From positions 38,266,521 to 38,330,520 of the forward strand of contig OX940866.1 in NCBI GenBank assembly GCA_954871525.1: DNA of 64,000 nt. Reading direction: 5' to 3'. Source of the DNA: Parietaria judaica (lineage: Eukaryota; Streptophyta; Magnoliopsida; Rosales; Urticaceae). Of the stretch, positions 51,447 through 62,000 are shown piece after piece (position 1 is the first letter of the stretch; every line of letters begins with the position of its first letter). Under the pieces are notes generated by a model that worked only from the letters and a program-made list of their open reading frames with translations, was not told the DNA's origin and searched no databases. The position numbers and the translations under genes are program-made.

Positions 51447-54400
51447 TTAGGTCGTAAACAATGTAAAATAAAGAAATGCTATAGGAAATGCTATAGCATT
51501 TCCTATGGAATTTAACGTCAACAATTTAATCCTTGCATATTTTTGCATGAGAACGCTTGTAATATTAAAATTCCAACGTATAAGCCCTAAGTTCATTATT
51601 TTTTCAATTGGTTTGAAATTTAAGGTTGTAAAAAATGTAAAATAAAGAAATGCTATAGGAAATGCTATAGCATTTCCTATGGAATTTAACATCAACAATT
51701 TAATCCTTGCATATTTTTGCATGAGAACGCTTGTAATATTAAAATTCCAACGTATAAGCCCTAAATTCATTATTTTTTCAATTGGTTTGAAATTTAAGGT
51801 TGTAAAAAATGTAAAATAAAGAAATGCTATAGGAAATGCTATAGCATTTCCTATGGCATTTCTCGTCAACAATTTAATCCTTGCATATTTTTGCATGAGA
51901 ACTCTTGTTATATTCAAATTCCAATGTATAAGCCCTAAAATCATTATTTTTTCAATTGGTTCGACTTTTAGGTCGTAAACAATGTAAAATAAAGAAATGC
52001 TATAGGAAATGCTATAGCATTTCCTATGGAATTTAACGTCAACAATTTAATCCTTGCATATTTTTGCATGAGAACGCTTGTAATATTAAAATTCCAACGT
52101 ATAAGCCCTAAATTCATTATTTTTTCAATTGGTTTGAAATTTAAGGTTGTAAAAAATGTAAAATAAAGAAATGCTATAGGAAATGCTATAGCATTTCCTA
52201 TGGAATTTAACGTCAACAATTTAATCCTTGCATATTTTTGCATGAGAACGCTTGTAATATTAAAATTCCAATGTATAAGCCCTAAAATCATTATTTTTTC
52301 AATTGGTTTGAAATTTAAGGTTGTAAAAAATGTAAAATAAAGAAATGCTATAGGAAATGCTATAGCATTTCCTATGGCATTTCTCGTCAACACATTAATC
52401 CTTGCATATTTTTGCATGAGAACTCTTGTTATATTCAAATTCCAATGTATAAGCCCTAAAATCATTATTTTTTCAATTGGTTTGAAATTTAAGGTTGTAA
52501 AAAATGTAAAATAAAGAAATGCTATAGGAAATGCTATAGCATTTCGTATGGCATTTCTCGTCAACAATTTAAATATTGCATATTTTTGCATGAGAACTCT
52601 TGTTATATTCAAATTCCAATGTATAAGCCCTAAAATCATTATTTTTTCAATTGGTTCGACTTTTAGGTCGTAAACAATGTAAAATAAAGAAATGCTATAG
52701 GAAATGCTAGCATTTCCTATGGAATTTAACGTCAACAATTTAATCCTTGCATATTTTTGCATGAGAACGCTTGTAATATTAAAATTCCAACGTATAAGCC
52801 CTAAATTCATTATTTTTTCAATTGGTTTGAAATTTAAGGTTGTAAAAAATGTAAAATAAAGAAATGCTATAGGAAATGCTATAGCATTTCCTATGGCATT
52901 TCTCGTCAACAATTTAATCCTTGCATATTTTTGCATGAGAACTCTTGTTATATTCAAATTCCAATGTATAAGCCCTAAAATCATTATTTTTTCAATTGGT
53001 TTGAAATATAAGGTTGTAAAAAATGTAAAATAATGAAATGCTATAGGAAATGCTACAACATTTCGTATGGCATTTCTCGTCAACAATTTAATCCTTGCAT
53101 ATTTTTGCATGAGAACTCTTGTTATATTCAAATTCCAATGTAAAAGCCCTAAAATCATTATTTTTTCAATTGGTTTGAAATTTAAGGTTGTAAAAAATGT
53201 AAAAATAAAGAAATGCTATAGGAAATGCTATAGCATTTCGTATGGCATTTCTCGTCAACAATTTAATCCTTGCGTATTTTTGCATGAGAACTCTTGTTAT
53301 ATTCAAATTCCAATGTATAAGCCCTAAAATCATTATTTTTCAATTGGTTCGACTTTTAGGTCGTATACAATGTAAAATAAAGAAATGCTATAGGAAATGC
53401 TATAGCATTTCCTATGGAATTTAACGTCAACAATTTAATCCTTGCATATTTTTGCATGAGAACGCTTGTAATATTAAAATTCCAACGTATAAGCCCTAAA
53501 TTCATTATTTTTTCAATTGGTTTGAAATTTAAGGTTGTAAAAAATGTAAAATAAAGAAATGCTATAGGAAATGCTATAGCATTTCGTATGGCATTTCTCG
53601 TCAACAATTTAATCCTTGCATATTTTTGCATGAGAACTCTTGTTATATTCAAATTCCAATGTATAAGCCTAAAATCATTATTTTTTCAATTGGTTCGACT
53701 TTTAGGTCGTAAACAATGTAAAATAAAGAAATGCTATAGGAAATGCTAGCATTTCCTATGGAATTTAACGTCAACAATTTAATCCTTGCATATTTTTGCA
53801 TGAGAACGCTTGTAATATTAAAACTCCAACGTATAAGCCCTAAAATCATTATTTTTTCAATTGGTTTGAAATTTAAGGTTGTAAAAAATGTAAAATAAAG
53901 AAATGCTATAGGAAATGCTATAGCATTTCCTATGGAATTTAACGTCAACAATTTAATCCTTGCATATTTTTGCATGAGAACGCTTGTAATATTAAAATTC
54001 CACCGTATAAGCCCTAAATTCATTATTTTTTCAATTGGTTTGAAATTTAAGGTTGTAAAAAATGTAAAATAAAGAAATGCTATAGGAAATGCTATAGCAT
54101 TTCGTATGGCATTTCTCGTCAACAATTTAATCCTTGCATATTTTTGCATGAGAACTCTTGTTATATTCAAATTCCAATGTATAAGCCCTAAAATCATTAT
54201 TTTTTCAATTGGTTCGACTTTTAGGTCGTAAACAATGTAAAATAAAGAAATGCTATAGGAAATGCTAGCATTTCCTATGGAATTTAACGTCAACAATTTA
54301 ATCCTTGCATATTTTTGCATGAGAACGCTTGTAATATTAAAATTCCAACGTATAAGCCCTAAATTCATTATTTTTTCAATTGGTTTGAAATTTAAGGTTG

Positions 54401-54564
54401 TAAAAAATGTAAAATAAAGAAATGCTATAGGAAATGCTATAGCATTTCGTATGGCATTTCTCGTCAACAATTTAATCCTTGCATATTTTTGCATGAGAAC
54501 TCTTGTTATATTCAAATTCCAATGTATAAGCCCTTAAATCATTATTTTTCAATTGGTTCGACTT
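51447..54564. repeat. Long-offset segment, copy 1 (7622 bp before its match)
   Basis: From 51447 to about 54.4 kb the variant pattern recurs at +7622 bp (later +7624 because of two single-base losses here). Shared markers: gaatttaacatc (about 51682), cacattaatc at 52391 (catattaatc at 60013), taaatattgc (about 52568), ctacaac (about 53053) and an extra A in gtaaaaataaag (53199 and 60821). It contains a module W copy (52663-53355). Palindromes lacking 2 bp are frequent. A private T deletion lies near 53338 and a lost base in taagcctaaaatc near 53668. Confidence 0.85.
52663..53355. repeat. Module W copy with ctacaac palindrome
   Basis: Has gaaatataagg at 53003, ataatgaaatg, then ctacaac (about 53053) where the copies at 18, 25 and 50 kb have ctacagc. 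The later copies at 60285 and 62884 also have ctacaac, so these three form a sublineage. Confidence 0.84.
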
Positions 54565-57500
54565 TTAGGTCGTAAACAATGTAAAATAAAGAAATGCTAT
54601 AGGAAATGCTATAGCATTTCCTATGGAATTTAACGTCAACAATTTAATCCTTGCATATTTTTGCATGAGAACGCTTGTAATATTAAAATTCCAACGTATA
54701 AGCCCTAAATTCATTATTTTTTCAATTGGTTTGAAATTTAAGGTTGTAAAAAATGTAAAATAAAGAAATGCTATAGGAAATGCTATAGCATTTCGTATGG
54801 CATTTCTCGTCAACAATTTAATCCTTGCATATTTTTGCATGAGAACTCTTGTTATATTCAAATTCCAATGTATAAGCCCTAAAATCATTATTTTTTCAAT
54901 TGGTTCGACTTTTAGGTCGTAAACAATGTAAAATAAAGAAATGCTATAGGAAATGCTAGCATTTCCTATGGAATTTAACGTCAACAATTTAATCCTTGCA
55001 TATTTTTGCATGAGAACGCTTGTAATATTAAAATTCCAACGTATAAGCCCTAAATTCATTATTTTTTCAATTGGTTTGAAATTTAAGGTTGTAAAAAATG
55101 TAAAATAAAGAAATGCTATAGGAAATGCTATAGCATTTCCTATGGAATTTAACGTCAACAATTTAATCCTTGCATATTTTTGCATGAGAACGCTTGTAAT
55201 ATTAAAATTCCACCGTATAAGCCCTAAATTCATTATTTTTTCAATTGGTTTGAAATTTAAGGTTGTAAAAAATGTAAAATAAAGAAATGCTATAGGAAAT
55301 GCTATAGCATTTCGTATGGCATTTCTCGTCAACAATTTAATCCTTGCATATTTTTGCATGAGAACTCTTGTTATATTCAAATTCCAATGTATAAGCCCTA
55401 AAATCATTATTTTTTCAATTGGTTCGACTTTTAGGTCGTAAACAATGTAAAATAAAGAAATGCTATAGGAAATGCTAGCATTTCCTATGGAATTTAACGT
55501 CAACAATTTAATCCTTGCATATTTTTGCATGAGAACGCTTGTAATATTAAAATTCCAACGTATAAGCCCTAAATTCATTATTTTTTCAATTGGTTTGAAA
55601 TTTAAGGTTGTAAAAAATGTAAAATAAAGAAATGCTATAGGAAATGCTATAGCATTTCCTATGGCATTTCTCGTCAACAATTTAATCCTTGCATATTTTT
55701 GCATGAGAACTCTTGTTATATTCAAATTCCAATGTATAAGCCCTTAAATCATTATTTTTTCAATTGGTTCGACTTTTAGGTCGTAAACAATGTAAAATAA
55801 AGAAATGCTATAGGAAATGCTATAGCATTTCCTATGGAATTTAACGTCAACAATTTAATCCTTGCATATTTTTGCATGAGAACGCTTGTAATATTAAAAT
55901 TCCAACGTATAAGCCCTAAATTCATTATTTTTTCAATTGGTTTGAAATTTAAGGTTGTAAAAAATGTAAAATAAAGAAATGCTATAGGAAATGCTATAGC
56001 ATTTCCTATGGAATTTAACATCAACAATTTAATCCTTGCATATTTTTGCATGAGAACGCTTGTAATATTAAAATTCCAACGTATAAGCCCTAAATTCATT
56101 ATTTTTTCAATTGGTTTGAAATTTAAGGTTGTAAAAAATGTAAAATAAAGAAATGCTATAGGAAATGCTATAGCATTTCCTATGGCATTTCTCGTCAACA
56201 ATTTAATCCTTGCATATTTTTGCATGAGAACTCTTGTTATATTCAAATTCCAATGTATAAGCCCTAAAATCATTATTTTTTCAATTGGTTCGACTTTTAG
56301 GTCGTAAACAATGTAAAATAAAGAAATGCTATAGGAAATGCTATAGCATTTCCTATGGAATTTAACGTCAACAATTTAATCCTTGCATATTTTTGCATGA
56401 GAACGCTTGTAATATTAAAATTCCAACGTATAAGCCCTAAATTCATTATTTTTTCAATTGGTTTGAAATTTAAGGTTGTAAAAAATGTAAAATAAAGAAA
56501 TGCTATAGGAAATGCTATAGCATTTCCTATGGAATTTAACGTCAACAATTTAATCCTTGCATATTTTTGCATGAGAACGCTTGTAATATTAAAATTCCAA
56601 CGTATAAGCCCTAAATTCATTATTTTTTCAATTGGTTTGAAATTTAAGGTTGTAAAAAATGTAAAATAAAGAAATGCTATAGGAAATGCTATAGCATTTC
56701 CTATGGAATTTAACATCAACAATTTAATCCTTGCATATTTTTGCATGAGAACGCTTGTAATATTAAAATTCCAACGTATAAGCCCTAAATTCATTATTTT
56801 TTCAATTGGTTTGAAATTTAAGGTTGTAAAAAATGTAAAATAAAGAAATGCTATAGGAAATGCTATAGCATTTCCTATGGCATTTCTCGTCAACAATTTA
56901 ATCCTTGCATATTTTTGCATGAGAACTCTTGTTATATTCAAATTCCAATGTATAAGCCCTAAAATCATTATTTTTTCAATTGGTTCGACTTTTAGGTCGT
57001 AAACAATGTAAAATAAAGAAATGCTATAGGAAATGCTATAGCATTTCCTATGGAATTTAACGTCAACAATTTAATCCTTGCATATTTTTGCATGAGAACG
57101 CTTGTAATATTAAAATTCCAACGTATAAGCCCTAAATTCATTATTTTTTCAATTGGTTTGAAATTTAAGGTTGTAAAAAATGTAAAATAAAGAAATGCTA
57201 TAGGAAATGCTATAGCATTTCCTATGGAATTTAACGTCAACAATTTAATCCTTGCATATTTTTGCATGAGAACGCTTGTAATATTAAAATTCCACCGTAT
57301 AAGCCCTAAATTCATTATTTTTTCAATTGGTTTGAAATTTAAGGTTGTAAAAAATGTAAAATAAAGAAATGCTATAGGAAATGCTATAGCATTTCGTATG
57401 GCATTTCTCGTCAACAATTTAATCCTTGCATATTTTTGCATGAGAACTCTTGTTATATTCAAATTCCAATGTATAAGCCCTAAAATCATTATTTTTTCAA

Positions 57501-57857
57501 TTGGTTCGACTTTTAGGTCGTAAACAATGTAAAATAAAGAAATGCTATAGGAAATGCTAGCATTTCCTATGGAATTTAACGTCAACAATTTAATCCTTGC
57601 ATATTTTTGCATGAGAACGCTTGTAATATTAAAATTCCAACGTATAAGCCCTAAATTCATTATTTTTTCAATTGGTTTGAAATTTAAGGTTGTAAAAAAT
57701 GTAAAATAAAGAAATGCTATAGGAAATGCTATAGCATTTCGTATGGCATTTCTCGTCAACAATTTAATCCTTGCATATTTTTGCATGAGAACTCTTGTTA
57801 TATTCAAATTCCAATGTATAAGCCCTTAAATCATTATTTTTTCAATTGGTTCGACTT
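54565..57857. repeat. 3293 bp period, copy 1
   Basis: Starts with a seven-monomer module: A, B2 with a 2 bp palindrome deletion, A, A with ccaccgtataag (about 55210), B2 with a 2 bp deletion, A, B2 ending agcccttaaatc (about 55741). An AAB word with gaatttaacatc (about 56017) follows. These recur at +3293 bp. The AAB word is repeated with one extra A monomer at 56297-56991 (695 bp), then a further ccaccg/ttaaatc module ends near 57830. The match to copy 2 holds for about 1.7 kb. Confidence 0.83.
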
Positions 57858-59068
57858 TTAGGTCGTAAACAATGTAAAATAAAGAAATGCTATAGGAAAT
57901 GCTATAGCATTTCCTATGGAATTTAACGTCAACAATTTAATCCTTGCATATTTTTGCATGAGAACGCTTGTAATATTAAAATTCCAACGTATAAGCCCTA
58001 AATTCATTATTTTTTCAATTGGTTTGAAATTTAAGGTTGTAAAAAATGTAAAATAAAGAAATGCTATAGGAAATGCTATAGCATTTCGTATGGCATTTCT
58101 CGTCAACAATTTAATCCTTGCATATTTTTGCATGAGAACTCTTGTTATATTCAAATTCCAATGTATAAGCCCTAAAATCATTATTTTTTCAATTGGTTCG
58201 ACTTTTAGGTCGTAAACAATGTAAAATAAAGAAATGCTATAGGAAATGCTAGCATTTCCTATGGAATTTAACGTCAACAATTTAATCCTTGCATATTTTT
58301 GCATGAGAACGCTTGTAATATTAAAATTCCAACGTATAAGCCCTAAATTCATTATTTTTTCAATTGGTTTGAAATTTAAGGTTGTAAAAAATGTAAAATA
58401 AAGAAATGCTATAGGAAATGCTATAGCATTTCCTATGGAATTTAACGTCAACAATTTAATCCTTGCATATTTTTGCATGAGAACGCTTGTAATATTAAAA
58501 GTCCACCGTATAAGCCCTAAATTCATTATTTTTTCAATTGGTTTGAAATTTAAGGTTGTAAAAAATGTAAAATAAAGAAATGCTATAGGAAATGCTATAG
58601 CATTTCGTATGGCATTTCTCGTCAACAATTTAATCCTTGCATATTTTTGCATGAGAACTCTTGTTATATTCAAATTCCAATGTATAAGCCCTAAAATCAT
58701 TATTTTTTCAATTGGTTCGACTTTTAGGTCGTAAACAATGTAAAATAAAGAAATGCTATAGGAAATGCTAGCATTTCCTATGGAATTTAACGTCAACAAT
58801 TTAATCCTTGCATATTTTTGCATGAGAACGCTTGTAATATTAAAATTCCAACGTATAAGCCCTAAATTCATTATTTTTTCAATTGGTTTGAAATTTAAGG
58901 TTGTAAAAAATGTAAAATAAAGAAATGCTATAGGAAATGCTATAGCATTTCGTATGGCATTTCTCGTCAACAATTTAATCCTTGCATATTTTAGCATGAG
59001 AACTCTTGTTATATTCAAATTCCAATGTATAAGCCCTTAAATCATTATTTTTTCAATTGGTTCGACTT
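57858..59068. repeat. 3293 bp period, copy 2 (module part)
   Basis: Repeats the seven-monomer module of 54565-55775, with ccaccg near 58503 (here preceded by aaagtcc) and agcccttaaatc near 59032. A private change tattttagcatg lies near 58987. The adjoining word with gaatttaacatc is described in the next segment, which belongs to both the 3293 and the 7622 bp offsets. Confidence 0.82.
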
Positions 59069-62000
59069 TTAGGTCGTAAACAATGTAAAATAAAGAAATG
59101 CTATAGGAAATGCTATAGCATTTCCTATGGAATTTAACGTCAACAATTTAATCCTTGCATATTTTTGCATGAGAACGCTTGTAATATTAAAATTCCAACG
59201 TATAAGCCCTAAATTCATTATTTTTTCAATTGGTTTGAAATTTAAGGTTGTAAAAAATGTAAAATAAAGAAATGCTATAGGAAATGCTATAGCATTTCCT
59301 ATGGAATTTAACATCAACAATTTAATCCTTGCATATTTTTGCATGAGAACGCTTGTAATATTAAAATTCCAACGTATAAGCCCTAAATTCATTATTTTTT
59401 CAATTGGTTTGAAATTTAAGGTTGTAAAAAATGTAAAATAAAGAAATGCTATAGGAAATGCTATAGCATTTCCTATGGCATTTCTCGTCAACAATTTAAT
59501 CCTTGCATATTTTTGCATGAGAACTCTTGTTATATTCAAATTCCAATGTATAAGCCCTAAAATCATTATTTTTTCAATTGGTTCGACTTTTAGGTCGTAA
59601 ACAATGTAAAATAAAGAAATGCTATAGGAAATGCTATAGCATTTCCTATGGAATTTAACGTCAACAATTTAATCCTTGCATATTTTTGCATGAGAACGCT
59701 TGTAATATTAAAATTCCAACGTATAAGCCCTAAATTCATTATTTTTTCAATTGGTTTGAAATTTAAGGTTGTAAAAAATGTAAAATAAAGAAATGCTATA
59801 GGAAATGCTATAGCATTTCCTATGGAATTTAACGTCAACAATTTAATCCTTGCATATTTTTGCATGAGAACGCTTGTAATATTAAAATTCCAATGTATAA
59901 GCCCTAAAATCATTATTTTTTCAATTGGTTTGAAATTTAAGGTTGTAAAAAATGTAAAATAAAGAAATGCTATAGGAAATGCTATAGCATTTCCTATGGC
60001 ATTTCTCGTCAACATATTAATCCTTGCATATTTTTGCATGAGAACTCTTGTTATATTCAAATTCCAATGTATAAGCCCTAAAATCATTATTTTTTCAATT
60101 GGTTTGAAATTTAAGGTTGTAAAAAATGTAAAATAAAGAAATGCTATAGGAAATGCTATAGCATTTCGTATGGCATTTCTCGTCAACAATTTAAATATTG
60201 CATATTTTTGCATGAGAACTCTTGTTATATTCAAATTCCAATGTATAAGCCCTAAAATCATTATTTTTTCAATTGGTTCGACTTTTAGGTCGTAAACAAT
60301 GTAAAATAAAGAAATGCTATAGGAAATGCTAGCATTTCCTATGGAATTTAACGTCAACAATTTAATCCTTGCATATTTTTGCATGAGAACGCTTGTAATA
60401 TTAAAATTCCAACGTATAAGCCCTAAATTCATTATTTTTTCAATTGGTTTGAAATTTAAGGTTGTAAAAAATGTAAAATAAAGAAATGCTATAGGAAATG
60501 CTATAGCATTTCCTATGGCATTTCTCGTCAACAATTTAATCCTTGCATATTTTTGCATGAGAACTCTTGTTATATTCAAATTCCAATGTATAAGCCCTAA
60601 AATCATTATTTTTTCAATTGGTTTGAAATATAAGGTTGTAAAAAATGTAAAATAATGAAATGCTATAGGAAATGCTACAACATTTCGTATGGCATTTCTC
60701 GTCAACAATTTAATCCTTGCATATTTTTGCATGAGAACTCTTGTTATATTCAAATTCCAATGTATAAGCCCTAAAATCATTATTTTTTCAATTGGTTTGA
60801 AATTTAAGGTTGTAAAAAATGTAAAAATAAAGAAATGCTATAGGAAATGCTATAGCATTTCGTATGGCATTTCTCGTCAACAATTTAATCCTTGCGTATT
60901 TTTGCATGAGAACTCTTGTTATATTCAAATTCCAATGTATAAGCCCTAAAATCATTATTTTTTCAATTGGTTCGACTTTTAGGTCGTAAAAAATGTAAAA
61001 TAAAGAAATGCTATAGGAAATGCTATAGCATTTCCTATGGAATTTAACGTCAACAATTTAATCCTTGCATATTTTTGCATGAGAACGCTTGTAATATTAA
61101 AATTCCAACGTATAAGCCCTAAATTCATTATTTTTTCAATTGGTTTGAAATTTAAGGTTGTAAAAAATGTAAAATAAAGAAATGCTATAGGAAATGCTAT
61201 AGCATTTCGTATGGCATTTCTCGTCAACAATTTAATCCTTGCATATTTTTGCATGAGAACTCTTGTTATATTCAAATTCCAATGTATAAGCCCTAAAATC
61301 ATTATTTTTTCAATTGGTTCGACTTTTAGGTCGTAAACAATGTAAAATAAAGAAATGCTATAGGAAATGCTAGCATTTCCTATGGAATTTAACGTCAACA
61401 ATTTAATCCTTGCATATTTTTGCATGAGAACGCTTGTAATATTAAAATTCCAACGTATAAGCCCTAAATTCATTATTTTTTCAATTGGTTTGAAATTTAA
61501 GGTTGTAAAAAATGTAAAATAAAGAAATGCTATAGGAAATGCTATAGCATTTCCTATGGAATTTAACGTCAACAATTTAATCCTTGCATATTTTTGCATG
61601 AGAACGCTTGTAATATTAAAATTCCACCGTATAAGCCCTAAATTCATTATTTTTTCAATTGGTTTGAAATTTAAGGTTGTAAAAAATGTAAAATAAAGAA
61701 ATGCTATAGGAAATGCTATAGCATTTCGTATGGCATTTCTCGTCAACAATTTAATCCTTGCATATTTTTGCATGAGAACTCTTGTTATATTCAAATTCCA
61801 ATGTATAAGCCCTAAAATCATTATTTTTTCAATTGGTTCGACTTTTAGGTCGTAAACAATGTAAAATAAAGAAATGCTATAGGAAATGCTATAGCATTTC
61901 CTATGGAATTTAACGTCAACAATTTAATCCTTGCATATTTTTGCATGAGAACGCTTGTAATATTAAAATTCCAACGTATAAGCCCTAAATTCATTATTTT
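59069..62000. repeat. Long-offset segment, copy 2 (match to 51447-54380)
   Basis: Follows copy 1 at +7622 to +7624 bp through a trimer with gaatttaacatc (about 59309), a long word with catattaatc (60013) and taaatattgc (about 60190), a module W copy (60285-60978), and a ccaccg-bearing word near 61624. The first clear disagreement is near 61.9 kb, where copy 1 has a 2 bp palindrome deletion and copy 2 does not. The matched length is about 2.9 kb. Confidence 0.85.
60285..60978. repeat. Module W copy, 7622 bp from the 52663 copy
   Basis: Has gaaatataagg at 60625, ctacaac near 60675, the extra-A gtaaaaataaag at 60821 and gcgtattttt near 60896. The extra A is shared only with the 52663 copy, so these two are the closest pair among the seven. 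Confidence 0.85.

Noticed and set aside
19535..60949. Plus-strand open frames at 19535-19717, 53067-53327, 53242-53424 and 60689-60949
   Set aside because: Each arises because a one-base gain or loss in a monomer (for example taagcctaaaatc near 19612, gtaaaaataaag at 53199 and 60821) shifts the frame past a stop. They are not conserved in other copies.
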